Assembly (NCBI RefSeq): GCF_030866765.1
Contig: NZ_CP133017.1
Span: forward strand, 4,136,001-4,200,000
DNA: 64,000 nt
Source: Paenibacillus silvisoli
Lineage (GTDB): Bacteria; Bacillota; Bacilli; Paenibacillales; Paenibacillaceae
Reading direction: 5' to 3'
Numbering within the stretch: position 1 is the first letter of the stretch; each line of letters opens with the position of its first letter. Shown in pieces: positions 8,292 to 17,331 of the stretch. The notes beneath the pieces were generated by a model. The model saw nothing but the letters and a program-made list of their open reading frames with translations, made no database searches and was not told where the DNA came from. The position numbers were made by a program, and so were the translations under genes.

Positions 8292-9317
8292 TTACTCCTT
8301 CCATAGGAAGCCGTCTTGGCGTATGTAGTAGATCCCTTCACCCGACGCCGATGGCGCGGAAACCTGAAACAGCCGTGCGGTCGTTTCGATCTGCGGCTCG
8401 ATCGTCCAGCGATCCTCGCCCATCAGTTCGGCCGCATCCGTACTGAACTTGCCATGCTCGGCAAAATAATTACGCTGGCGGTAATACAGCTTGCGCAGCT
8501 CCCATTTCACGAGCTCGTCTTGCGGCAGCGTGAAATCATCCGGTCCGCCTTCGCCGCTGAACACGACATAACCCCAAAGCTCCGGATAGTGCATGTTAAC
8601 GATGCCCTGCGGCGACCAGACCCAGTTATCTTCCGGGTAAGCTTTGCCCGTAGCCGGATTAATCACCTTCTCGTACCGGCCGTCCCGCACTTCCGCCTGC
8701 CATTCCACGCGGGAGAAGTTGACGCGCCAGAACTGTCCCAGCTTCGGCCGCTCGCCGCCTCCGGCACATTCCATCAGGCTCTTCCATGGCATGGCGACTT
8801 CAATGCTCCAGCTGCGGTTCGCAGCCAAGGGATTGTTCAGCTCGCCGTCAATATGGACCGCCGTTTGCAGCCCGGCAATGTCCCAGCCGTTAACGGGCGG
8901 CCCGCCGTCCCGATACGGCTGAACAAGCAGCAGGTCCCACACCGTGTTGAGCGCATTGATCTCGAATTCATAGTAGCGGTGCGAATCGCCGTCCGGATCG
9001 ATGAAAATTTCAAAATCGTTGTCGTAAAAGATGACCGAATCGCGCTCCGTCAGCGTCGCCCAAATTTGATCCTCGATGAGCTCGGCGCCGAAGTAGAAAT
9101 ATTCATCGTCCCAAAGCATTTTGACCCGCGTCCGTTTTCCCGGGTTCGGCCTCAAGTCGCCTTCGATATCGACGAAATCATCGGTCCATGGCGCATCCGC
9201 CCAAAACGGCTTATCCAATTTCCCATCCAGAACGAGCGGCTCCGCAGCTCTGCGGCAAATGTAATGCTTCGGCGCGTAAGCCGGCACGTGCGGCTCGACA
9301 ACCCCACTGTAGTTCAT
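8292..9317 (-). CDS. Carbohydrate-binding family 9-like protein
   Basis: A 341-residue protein with the CBM9-like fold pattern: LVLDGKLDKPFWADAPW, TRVKMLWDDEYFYFGAEL, a conserved DNDFEIFIDPDGDSHRYYEFEIN-type segment (split here for length), WSIEVAMPWKSL and QFWRVNFSRVEW. Such proteins bind sugar ends or serve as accessory domains for glycosidases; alone they are often annotated as carbohydrate-binding family 9-like without known substrate. It lacks a signal peptide. GGAGGAG lies 7 bases before the ATG. It is the first gene of the operon that continues into the transglutaminase-like and GH18 genes, and is driven by the promoter at 9378-9407. Confidence 0.8.
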   Translation of the reverse strand: MNYSGVVEPHVPAYAPKHYICRRAAEPLVLDGKLDKPFWADAPWTDDFVDIEGDLRPNPGKRTRVKMLWDDEYFYFGAELIEDQIWATLTERDSVIFYDNDFEIFIDPDGDSHRYYEFEINALNTVWDLLLVQPYRDGGPPVNGWDIAGLQTAVHIDGELNNPLAANRSWSIEVAMPWKSLMECAGGGERPKLGQFWRVNFSRVEWQAEVRDGRYEKVINPATGKAYPEDNWVWSPQGIVNMHYPELWGYVVFSGEGGPDDFTLPQDELVKWELRKLYYRQRNYFAEHGKFSTDAAELMGEDRWTIEPQIETTARLFQVSAPSASGEGIYYIRQDGFLWKE

Positions 9318-9336
9318 TTCCGTCTCCTCCGATTAT

Positions 9337-9453
9337 TGATATATCTTATCGATGTTAATTATGTCTATTCCACCCTCATTATACTTGTTTTCTTTAAAAA
9401 ATGTAAATATAAGATATATCATTAAAAGGCTAAATAATTAATAAAATATATCT
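9337..9453 (-). promoter_or_regulatory. Promoter and operator-like sites of the CBM9 operon
   Basis: On the minus strand TTTACA (9402-9407) and TATAAT (9378-9383) are 18 bases apart, a good sigma-A promoter about 60 bases before the CBM9 start. Copies of a palindrome close to AGATATATCT lie at 9412-9421 (four bases upstream of the -35 box), 9337-9346 (in the leader) and 9444-9453. The same motif, with the same distance to a TTTACA box, recurs before the solute-binding protein gene at 23620. It is the likely target of the GntR/LacI-type regulator encoded next door. Confidence 0.65.
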
Positions 9454-9497
9454 AAAAAAGCCTTCATGCGGGCGTCGTATCGCTCGCATGAAGGCTT
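9454..9497 (-). terminator. Terminator of the regulator gene
   Basis: A 13-bp stem (AAGCCTTCATGCG / CGCATGAAGGCTT) is followed by six T on the minus strand, just after the regulator stop codon. It separates the upstream transport operon from the CBM9 promoter. Confidence 0.9.
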
Positions 9498-9504
9498 CAA
9501 TAAG

Positions 9505-10653
9505 TTAATCGTTCAAATCTTGCAGCTCCGGTCCAGGTCCGACCGACTGTCTGCTAATCCACTTGACGGGGATGACGGCCCGTTCCCGTTGAATCGTACC
9601 GCTCTCCAGCTGATCGACGACCATCATCGCCGAACGCCGCCCGATTTCCGCATAGTTCTGCTCCAGCGTCGAAATCGGAATATCGGCCTGTATGCTCATA
9701 TCGTTATTATCGAAGCCGATAATCGACAGCTCCTCGGGCACTTTGATGCCGAGCTCCAGCGCCGCTTTCATGCAATCGAACGCGACCATATCGTGCTCGG
9801 CTTGAATCGCGGTAACGCGCAGCTCCTGCAGCCTGAGCAGCAGATTCTTATAAAATTCGCGTCGTACCGCGGTTACGCCCTCCGCTTCGCGCGGCAAATC
9901 GCTGAAGATCAAATCGATATCATGCGGAATCCCATTGTCGCTCAGCGCTTTGCTGTAGCCGAAGAACCGGTCGCGCACCGTGCTCCGGTACTGGATGCCG
10001 ACGGTGGAAATGAACGCGATGCGGGAATGGCCCAGCTCGATCAGCTTGCAAGCGGCCGTATAGCCGCCGTCAAAGTTGTCCGAAACGGCGCTGCCCATCG
10101 ACAACAAATTATAATACTGATCGAGCGTGACGATCGGATATTCATTGACGTGGAGCGCGTGGATGACATCCAGGTTATGCTGGGTGCTGACCGGGTAGAG
10201 AATAATGCCGGACGTGCCCCTTTTGGGCAGCGAAATGAGCAGCTCTCTCTCCCGCTCGGAGTTCCAATCGCTGTTATGAATGCTTAAATAGTAGCCTTTC
10301 GACTCTACGTAGTTGGCGACGCCTTGCATATGCTCCAATGAATTATTAGGCGATACGAAAGGCAGAATCATCGATATGATCCGGTTGTTGGCAGGCGCCG
10401 TCTTCATTTCGACCGCCTTCTTCGCTTCATCCCGCTTCTTGACGAAGCTGCCGCTTCCCCGTCTTCGGTAAATCAGACCTTCTCGTTCAAGCTCAATCAA
10501 TGCGCGTTTGGACGTGATGCGGCTGACGCCGAACTGCTCCGCGAGCTCAAGTTCCGTCGGAAGCTGCTGACCGGTAACATATTCCCCTTGGGAGATGCGC
10601 TCGCGCAAAATCCCGAGTATTTGACTATATAACGGTTTATTATCGTTCAGCAC
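9505..10653 (-). CDS. GntR-type DNA-binding / LacI-type sensor transcriptional regulator
   Basis: A 382-residue regulator with an N-terminal winged helix of the GntR type (YSQILGILRERISQGEY, LPTELELAEQFGVSRITSKRAL, GLIYRRRGSGSFV, split here) and a C-terminal periplasmic-binding-protein-like sensor (residues about 90-380) with LacI-family patterns such as GIILYPVS, LGHSRIAFIS, ELSIIGFDNND. AraR of Bacillus has the same architecture and is a sugar-responsive repressor. It probably controls the surrounding transport and hydrolase genes through the AGATATATCT-like sites; the effector is unknown. I prefer the GTG at 10653, with GAGGTG 8 bases upstream, over the GTG at 10662, which is too close to the same site. 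Confidence 0.85.
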   Translation of the reverse strand: MLNDNKPLYSQILGILRERISQGEYVTGQQLPTELELAEQFGVSRITSKRALIELEREGLIYRRRGSGSFVKKRDEAKKAVEMKTAPANNRIISMILPFVSPNNSLEHMQGVANYVESKGYYLSIHNSDWNSERERELLISLPKRGTSGIILYPVSTQHNLDVIHALHVNEYPIVTLDQYYNLLSMGSAVSDNFDGGYTAACKLIELGHSRIAFISTVGIQYRSTVRDRFFGYSKALSDNGIPHDIDLIFSDLPREAEGVTAVRREFYKNLLLRLQELRVTAIQAEHDMVAFDCMKAALELGIKVPEELSIIGFDNNDMSIQADIPISTLEQNYAEIGRRSAMMVVDQLESGTIQRERAVIPVKWISRQSVGPGPELQDLND

Positions 10654-10734
10654 TGTATTCACACCTCAGCCTATGAGTTCTTTTTCTAAGTATAGCTATC
10701 TTTTGCCAATGATTCCAACAGATTTTTGAACTCA

Positions 10735-11685
10735 TTAACCCGTAATCCCTGTTCGCTCCACGCTTTCGACGAAGTAGCGCTGCACGAACAAATACATGAT
10801 GACGAGCGGGGCTATCGTTAAGAGAACGCCCGTATTCAATAGCATCGACGTATAGACCGGATCCGGCTCCTTCAAGCCGATGCCCATATCCATCAAGCTG
10901 GTGGACAGCACTTTGACCTGCTTGAGGAACAAGCTGACATAGTAGCTGTCGTTCCACTGCCATACGAACGAGAACAGAAGCACGGTCACGATCGCCGGCA
11001 CCGCGTTCGGCAGCATGATACGGAAGAACGTCCGCATGACGCCGGCTCCGTCCACGAGCGCAGCCTCCTCGACTTCTTTGGGGATGCCTCTGAAAAACTG
11101 CCTGAAAATATAAATGTACAGCCCGTTTTTCAGCCCCATCGCCGTCCCTGCGGAAATGATGAACGGCCAGAACGTATCGATCAGGTTAAATCCTTCGCCG
11201 CCCGTAAACAGTTGAACGAGACCGAACAGATCGAAGTAACGGTAGGTCAGGTAGAGCGGAATCATAATCGTTTGCGGCGGCACGACGATCGTGAAGATAA
11301 CGAGCAGGAACAGCAGCCCGCTCCCTTTAAACCGCAGCCGCGCGAACGCGTAGGCAGCCAGCGTGCAGGACGCCATCTGGATGATCGTCGTGCTCGAAGA
11401 AATGTAGACCGTATGCAGAAACGCCGTCAAATAGTTCGACGCTTCCATCGCGATTTTGAAATTGTCCAGCGTAAAATGTCTCGGGATCCAAAGCACCGTC
11501 GGGTCATAAATATCGACCTTGCTTCGGAACGCGATGGAAATGCGCAGAAAGAGCGGAAACAAGATGACGAAGCAGAAGCCAAGGATCAGCACCGCGCGAA
11601 TGACGGTCCAAAGCAGCCCTTTCGTCCGGTCGACCGGATTGTACCGCCGTACGAACAATTCGGTATAAGCAGCAGGCGATTTCAT
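10735..11685 (-). CDS. Carbohydrate ABC transporter permease (MalG type), pair 1
   Basis: A 316-residue inner-membrane permease with six predicted transmembrane segments and the MalG/binding-protein-dependent transport signature around EEAALVDGAGVMRTFFRIMLP (shortened core EEAALVDGAG), where the ABC ATPase would dock. It should form a heterodimer with the MalF-type protein encoded just upstream, 15 bases away. A GAAGGAGGG ribosome site lies before the ATG. No ATPase gene is present in the window, so a shared MsmX-type ATPase is likely used, as is usual for such operons in Firmicutes. Confidence 0.88.
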   Translation of the reverse strand: MKSPAAYTELFVRRYNPVDRTKGLLWTVIRAVLILGFCFVILFPLFLRISIAFRSKVDIYDPTVLWIPRHFTLDNFKIAMEASNYLTAFLHTVYISSSTTIIQMASCTLAAYAFARLRFKGSGLLFLLVIFTIVVPPQTIMIPLYLTYRYFDLFGLVQLFTGGEGFNLIDTFWPFIISAGTAMGLKNGLYIYIFRQFFRGIPKEVEEAALVDGAGVMRTFFRIMLPNAVPAIVTVLLFSFVWQWNDSYYVSLFLKQVKVLSTSLMDMGIGLKEPDPVYTSMLLNTGVLLTIAPLVIMYLFVQRYFVESVERTGITG

Positions 11686-11700
11686 GGACGTCCCTCCTTC

Positions 11701-12609
11701 TTAATCATAATAGAACACCTTCCGCGAGATCAGGCCGACGGAAATGGCGAGAATGAGGCTGACGCAAAGGAAAAAGACCCACGACATCGCGGCGCTAAGC
11801 CCGAAATCGAATACTTTGAAGGCCGTTTCCGATATAAGCAGATTAATCTGATTGCTGCTGAACGTATCCGTGATGGAGTAGACCAGGTTCGTCAGAATAA
11901 GCGGCGTCACCATCGGGAACGTAATTTTCCAGAAGCTCTCGTACCCTGTCGCGCCTTCGATCTTGGACGCTTCGTATAAGGACGGGGAGATCGACTGCAG
12001 CCCCGCCAAGAAAATTAGAATTTGTACGCCGGAGGAGCTGATGATCTCGTAGATCCGGTCTACCGCACCCGTAATATAGTCGACGATGACAGGCGACAGG
12101 CCGGATTCCAGCATCATTTTGCTAAGCTCGAAGCTTTGCAGCATGCCGCCCGAGCCCTCTTCCCCGCCGCCGGTGTTAATCGCTCCGCCGCCCACGAAGC
12201 TGCTAATGTCCATATTCGCGATCGCGCTGGAAGCGAGAATAACCGGCAGGAAGAAGACGGCTCTTGCGAACGGACGCCCTCTGAATTTCTGATTGAGCAG
12301 AACGGCCGCAAACAAGCTGAAAATAATGATTAGCGGCACGTTCACGACCATCGTAACGACGGATTCGACCAGCGTGCGCGGGAAATCCGGATTGTCCGTG
12401 AACAGGCTTGTGTAGTTATCGAAGCCTTCGTAGTTGACCTCAAAGCCGCCTTCCACCAAATCGAGCGAGCTTAAGCTGTAGCGGAACGATTGGATGAGCG
12501 GCAGAATGAACAGCATAATCATCCCGAAGATGAGCGGGGACGCGAACAGCACCCCGAACCATGCGTTTTTCTGCTTGAGCGTCATTGGTTTCTTGAACAA
12601 ATCATTCAC
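11701..12609 (-). CDS. Sugar ABC transporter permease (MalF type), pair 1, with glycine-rich loop
   Basis: A 302-residue membrane permease with about six membrane segments and the cytoplasmic docking motif EASKIEGATGYESFWKITFP. Compared with ordinary MalF-like sugar permeases it carries an unusual extracytoplasmic segment (residues about 130-190) that contains GGGAINTGGGEEGSGG followed by an amphipathic helical part. Such an extended loop could contact a substrate-binding protein. The gene overlaps the end of the DUF5696 gene by 8 bases, so the two are translated from one mRNA. Confidence 0.87.
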   Translation of the reverse strand: MNDLFKKPMTLKQKNAWFGVLFASPLIFGMIMLFILPLIQSFRYSLSSLDLVEGGFEVNYEGFDNYTSLFTDNPDFPRTLVESVVTMVVNVPLIIIFSLFAAVLLNQKFRGRPFARAVFFLPVILASSAIANMDISSFVGGGAINTGGGEEGSGGMLQSFELSKMMLESGLSPVIVDYITGAVDRIYEIISSSGVQILIFLAGLQSISPSLYEASKIEGATGYESFWKITFPMVTPLILTNLVYSITDTFSSNQINLLISETAFKVFDFGLSAAMSWVFFLCVSLILAISVGLISRKVFYYD

Positions 12610-15199
12610 CGCCTACCCGGAAGCTTTCGGCGCCGATCTCGATGCCGTTCACATTCACAGCTGTTTTATTGTAATTTACGATGACCGAATCGCCGTTCTC
12701 GAAGGTCGTTTCCACTACGCGGTCGGCGAGCGTGCGGTGACCGGAAATCGTCTGGCTGCGCACCTGCTTCAAGAACGGATTGGCCTCTTTGTATAAGCTG
12801 ACGGCTTCCTTGAGCCAATCCCCGTAATGGAGCGCGTACAGGTAATCGTAATCGGTATCCTTCACGACCGATGACTCGTTGTAATACCACTCATAGTAGA
12901 CCGCCGAGCCCGTTTCGAGCGCCTTCAGCATCGAAATGCGCGGATTCTGATATTCGTCGCGGTTAAACGGAGCGCCTGCCATATCCGCATACCCATGAAG
13001 CGCGATTTGATAGAACATGACATCCTCATCCGTAATGTTCAACCGGTTGCTGGACGTCGGTGCGCCTACGATCAAGTCGGCATACGGAACCGTATAGGCG
13101 TTGCCGCCGTTCACCATCAACGAGCCGCTCTTCTCCTTCAGCTTGCCGGTTTCCTCCGACACGATATTGCGCGCGTCTTGGCGGTTGACCGGCCGGTCGG
13201 GATTAAAGTCCGAATTCACTTCGTTCCCCATATCCCGCAGCGATACGCCGCCTGCTTCGAGCTTTCCGTAGTCGGCGATGAAGTCGTCTACCGTTTCCGC
13301 AAGCTTGCCGGCGGAGAGCACGTAGTGGGAGAAAGCGGAATTGTCTTTGATATACATGACCGGATTGTACCGATAGACAGCCGCGCTGCGCCGGTCCAGG
13401 AAGTCCGCGCTGCCGCTTGCGCCTTTATATTTCTCCAGAAAAGCGACATCCGGATACAGCCCGATTCCGTTGTCCTTCGCATAATCGATCAGCTCATTCA
13501 AATCCTTCTTGCCGCCAAGCGCGCCGACGGCCTTCACGTCGCCAGGGGAGCTGTGGCGGATTCCGCCGTTGAACCAGCCGACATAGCGAAGCGCGATATC
13601 GTCAATGCCTTGCTCCTTCAGCTTCCCGAGCAGCTTGACCGCTTCATCGTAGGTCGTTAACGATTCCGTAGCTTGATACGGAATGCCAAGGAACGACTTC
13701 TGCTTGCGGAACGCGCCTTCCAGTTCAACGATGAACGGGGAATTCGCCTTCGGCTCAAGCTTGGCAAGCTTATACTTGTCCACGAGATAATTCCGGTACA
13801 TGCTCGCCATGCCGATGTAGTCCGACTTATTGCCGGACAGGAAGCCATATCGAATGCGAAGCTCGCCTTGGTACGGCCGCTTCTGGAACATCGGTACCGA
13901 GCTCGTCTTCGTGCCTGAGCTGAGCGTATAGTAGTCCATCGCGACGAACTGGAATTCGGCGCCGACGCTGTTGTAGGAGTCGTGGCGGCCGCTGATGTCC
14001 GCGAGCACGCTGGAAAGCGCGTCGCCGTTCTCGATGATGCCGAGCGTCGCGTGATCGTTCTGCTTCATGCCGAATACGGGCAGCCGGATCGGCGTGCTGG
14101 TCAACACCCGCTCCTTCACGTCGAACGTGCCGTCCGCTCCGTACACGGGCATTTTATACGGCTCGGCGTTAAGCCTTTTATTATTCAATCGAATGAGCGC
14201 GCCCGAACCGTCCGGTACGAAAATATAGCCTTCCTTCCGAACGTCCGCCGCGCCGAAATGCTTCAGGACCTGAACGGAAGCAAGCGGGAAGGACGGACTG
14301 TACCGGACTTCCTTCGCATCGATCGACACCGTGAATTGGTCGCCGTCCAGGCTGTATTCGACCGGAATCGTAAATTGCGCCGACTCCTCCGCGTCTTCGA
14401 CGGCAACGCCGTTCTCCTCGTTATCCTGCGCGGCGTCCTCTTTCGTGTAGCCCGCCGCCGTCAAATAAGCGGCCAATTCCACCTTCACATTGTCCTGCAG
14501 GTTCCGTACCTCGTACACCTGCTTCTCGGAATCGAGACGGTATTTATAGGTCACCTGCTTGCGCGCGTCGTCGTCCGGAAGCTTCGCCAAGATCCGTTCC
14601 TCGAACCGCTTCTTGCCGATCATCGAAGGGATATTGTCGGTGCCGCCCGAAGCTTTGCCGAACTGGTAGACGACCTTCGCGCCCGTCTTCGTCGGCGTAA
14701 TGACAGCCTGCTTCTTGCTGACGCTGTCGTCATAGCTGTTGAGACGGTACACTTGCCCCTTCTCGTTATAGTAAGTTAGCAGCAGCTGCGAGGCCAGCTC
14801 CGACCGGTAGAGCGGCGAAGCCGCCGCATCGTTGGCCCGGCCGGCCGGATTGGAGAACCAGACATAGCCGCTTTGCTTTTCTTTCACGGCGATCTCGGCG
14901 GTATCGCGGTTCATGTACAAGACGAGCGACTCCGTTTCCGACAGCTGCTCCATCGCGGCGAGCGCAGCCAGCTCTTCCTTCGTATTCGCGGTTACCCCCG
15001 CATCGTTCGAACCGGCATCCAGCGAGGCGACGGACACTTCTTTCGCCGCAGCCTCGTTATCGGCCGCTGCGGCTGTCGACGAGCTGCCTGCCGCTTGGCC
15101 GGCGGTTTCGGTATCTCCGTCCGCGAAGCTGCCGGCGGCAGTGCCTGCCGCCAAGCAGGCGCAGAGGGCTGCGATGACGATTAGATTACGTTTAACCAC
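12602..15199 (-). CDS. Exported DUF5696 protein, putative glycosidase-like
   Basis: An 865-residue exported protein with an N-terminal hydrophobic signal (LIVIAALCACLAAG; LCAC could be a weak lipobox), an Ala/Ser-rich low-complexity linker to about residue 60, a beta-rich region, and then a part that reads like a TIM barrel (DDIALRYVGWFNGG, GIGLYPDVAFLEKY, SLRDMGNEVNSDF, GAPTSSNR). It matches what I know as DUF5696, found in Paenibacillus beside sugar ABC genes; a glycoside hydrolase role is inference. The start is GTG at 15199, with GGAGG 8 bases upstream; ATGs at 15205 and 15214 overlap that ribosome site. Confidence 0.75.
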   Translation of the reverse strand: MVKRNLIVIAALCACLAAGTAAGSFADGDTETAGQAAGSSSTAAAADNEAAAKEVSVASLDAGSNDAGVTANTKEELAALAAMEQLSETESLVLYMNRDTAEIAVKEKQSGYVWFSNPAGRANDAAASPLYRSELASQLLLTYYNEKGQVYRLNSYDDSVSKKQAVITPTKTGAKVVYQFGKASGGTDNIPSMIGKKRFEERILAKLPDDDARKQVTYKYRLDSEKQVYEVRNLQDNVKVELAAYLTAAGYTKEDAAQDNEENGVAVEDAEESAQFTIPVEYSLDGDQFTVSIDAKEVRYSPSFPLASVQVLKHFGAADVRKEGYIFVPDGSGALIRLNNKRLNAEPYKMPVYGADGTFDVKERVLTSTPIRLPVFGMKQNDHATLGIIENGDALSSVLADISGRHDSYNSVGAEFQFVAMDYYTLSSGTKTSSVPMFQKRPYQGELRIRYGFLSGNKSDYIGMASMYRNYLVDKYKLAKLEPKANSPFIVELEGAFRKQKSFLGIPYQATESLTTYDEAVKLLGKLKEQGIDDIALRYVGWFNGGIRHSSPGDVKAVGALGGKKDLNELIDYAKDNGIGLYPDVAFLEKYKGASGSADFLDRRSAAVYRYNPVMYIKDNSAFSHYVLSAGKLAETVDDFIADYGKLEAGGVSLRDMGNEVNSDFNPDRPVNRQDARNIVSEETGKLKEKSGSLMVNGGNAYTVPYADLIVGAPTSSNRLNITDEDVMFYQIALHGYADMAGAPFNRDEYQNPRISMLKALETGSAVYYEWYYNESSVVKDTDYDYLYALHYGDWLKEAVSLYKEANPFLKQVRSQTISGHRTLADRVVETTFENGDSVIVNYNKTAVNVNGIEIGAESFRVGGE

Positions 15200-15242
15200 A
15201 ACCATTCCCTCCATGTCATACACGTAAATTCCGCCGAGAACG

Positions 15243-17312
15243 TCACTGGAAGCGGAACGACATTTCTTGATAGAACGATACCGCGAAGCTGATCATTTGC
15301 TGCAGCATGCTGAAGAACAGAACGCCGAGGAACAGCATGATGCCGATTACGACGAGCGTCAGCAGCATCGTAACGACCGTCTTCCCCGCCGAATACTGGT
15401 GAACGGTCATTGTACCGACGAACAGCAGCGCGACGAACCAGACGATCGCGACCGTATCGAGCAAATAATAGAACGGGCTTTCATCCGTCGTAATGATGGT
15501 GCTGTATAGCGTTTGCGGCAAATAGATGACGACAAACGGCATGAGCGAATAGCCGGCCGACATGACGATTTCCTTGAATTTGCCTTCGCCGTCCATCAGC
15601 GTCGTCAGCGACCAGTTCGCGACGCACCAGAGCAGAAACGGCAAAATAACGAATTTCAGTTCATTGATGCTGTTCAGCGCGTCGGGATTGTTGAAGTTGA
15701 CGACGAAGCCGCTGTATTGGCGCTTGATGATCGTAAACAGCACGAGCAGAAGCACGATCCCTACGGCGATCTTGATTCGGCCTTTCTTCTCGAACTTCAT
15801 TTCCCAGAAGCCGTTGAACGGGTGAATCATCGTATAGAACGGGTTTTTCAGCGCGCCGACTTCGGAATAATAGCCGCCTGCCGCCCGTCTGCGGACGAAT
15901 TTCGTCCCCGCAATCGCCAAGCCGATCGCTGCCGCCAGGCAGAGGACGATCGTGCCGAAGCGTTCCATGACGATCTCTTTCCGGTAACGCTTGAACGCTT
16001 CCGAATATTTCTCCCTGTTGTTGCCCAGCTTGAAATATTTCATCGCCGCTTGGTTGTCGCCTTGCTTCAGCAGCGATTTCCCGATGCCGATGTAGGCGAC
16101 TTCGAAATTGCTGTTTAGCTGCAGCACGCCGCTCCAAGCCGCGCTTGACTGCTCAACCTTGCCGTTGTCCAGCGACGTGACCGCTTCGCGAATGAGACTG
16201 CCGTAGCGCGTCGGTTCGAATACGGTCAATCGGTTGTTATCCTTATCCAGCACGAGCGCTTGCTCGTTCAGCATGCCAATCGCCGCCGGCGAACGGAATT
16301 TTCCAAGCTCGGCTCCAAGCCCGCCGAACATGTACAGCAAATTGCCGTCCTTGTCATACGTGAACACGCGGCCGCGCTTCGAATCGAGCGCGCTGTACAT
16401 GCCGCTTTCATCCTGCGTCACGTCCGCGAAGATGGAGCTGCCGGGGATGCTGCCCGTATCCTGCGTCCCGATATCGCCCTTCGGCGGGAAGTACCCTTCG
16501 CTTCGCAAAATATCGACGCCCGAAGGATTGAGCTTCTTGATCGGGCGGCTCGAATTTTCTTCCACGGTCGTCGTGTACATGAAGCCGTCATCGTCGATGG
16601 CGATATTGTTAAACTCGAGCGGGATGAACTGCTCCATTTGATCGCGCTGCTTCTTCGTGGAAATCCGTTTCCAGAACAGGTCCATCGGATTGAATTTAAC
16701 GCGGTTCGTGCCGACGAATCCGCTGAACGCGCCGCCGGAGTCGAACTCCATGATGCCTTCGTACGATCCCCGGCTGATCACGTACAGACGCTGCGCCTTA
16801 TCGGCGACGAGCTTGATCGGCGCATACTGGAAGCCATCGCGGATGAGCGACGACTTCGGCTCGGCGATGATGCGCGTCAGCGTCCCATCGGCGTTTAGCT
16901 CTACGATCCGCCGATTTTGCGTATCCGCCACATAGAGATGGCCGTTCGCGTCCGCGAACACGCCTTCCGGCTGCTTGAAGGCATCGCTCTTGCCGCCGTC
17001 TTCGAATCCGGCGATCACCCGCTCCACCTGCAGCTTCTGATTCAACACGATAATTCGGTTGTTGCCGGTATCCGCGATATACACGCGGCCGGCTCCCGAA
17101 ACATATAAATCCTGCGGTCCGGACATCGGTTCGATGCCCAAATCTTCCCCGTACACGGCCCGGTCGGCGCGGTACGGATCCGGCGCCGGCACGGCTTCCC
17201 CCCAGTACGAGTAGTTATAACTGTCGTCTCCGGAGGCGAAAGCCGCCGGCGCGCAGATGCCGGTCAAGAGGACGACCAGCATCCAGGCTATGATCGTTCG
17301 TTTGGCTGTCAC
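15243..17312 (-). CDS. NHL-repeat beta-propeller fused to a YIP1-type membrane domain
   Basis: A 689-residue protein. A signal peptide (residues 1-26) is followed by an NHL-type propeller with blades such as PQDLYVSGAGRVYIADTGNNR, PEGVFADANGHLYVADTQNRR (both shortened by the reader to the VYIADTGNNRI core) and GRVFTYDKDGNLLYMFGG. Residues about 390-430 look like a TPR pair, then a membrane segment, and a YIP1-like domain with about five membrane helices from residue 480 to the end. The propeller would face outward and could bind glycan or the transporter. The start is GTG with GGGGGGAG 7 bases upstream. It lies between two permease pairs and is probably co-transcribed with them. Confidence 0.8.
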   Translation of the reverse strand: MTAKRTIIAWMLVVLLTGICAPAAFASGDDSYNYSYWGEAVPAPDPYRADRAVYGEDLGIEPMSGPQDLYVSGAGRVYIADTGNNRIIVLNQKLQVERVIAGFEDGGKSDAFKQPEGVFADANGHLYVADTQNRRIVELNADGTLTRIIAEPKSSLIRDGFQYAPIKLVADKAQRLYVISRGSYEGIMEFDSGGAFSGFVGTNRVKFNPMDLFWKRISTKKQRDQMEQFIPLEFNNIAIDDDGFMYTTTVEENSSRPIKKLNPSGVDILRSEGYFPPKGDIGTQDTGSIPGSSIFADVTQDESGMYSALDSKRGRVFTYDKDGNLLYMFGGLGAELGKFRSPAAIGMLNEQALVLDKDNNRLTVFEPTRYGSLIREAVTSLDNGKVEQSSAAWSGVLQLNSNFEVAYIGIGKSLLKQGDNQAAMKYFKLGNNREKYSEAFKRYRKEIVMERFGTIVLCLAAAIGLAIAGTKFVRRRAAGGYYSEVGALKNPFYTMIHPFNGFWEMKFEKKGRIKIAVGIVLLLVLFTIIKRQYSGFVVNFNNPDALNSINELKFVILPFLLWCVANWSLTTLMDGEGKFKEIVMSAGYSLMPFVVIYLPQTLYSTIITTDESPFYYLLDTVAIVWFVALLFVGTMTVHQYSAGKTVVTMLLTLVVIGIMLFLGVLFFSMLQQMISFAVSFYQEMSFRFQ

Positions 17313-17331
17313 AATCCGGCTCCCCCCATGC

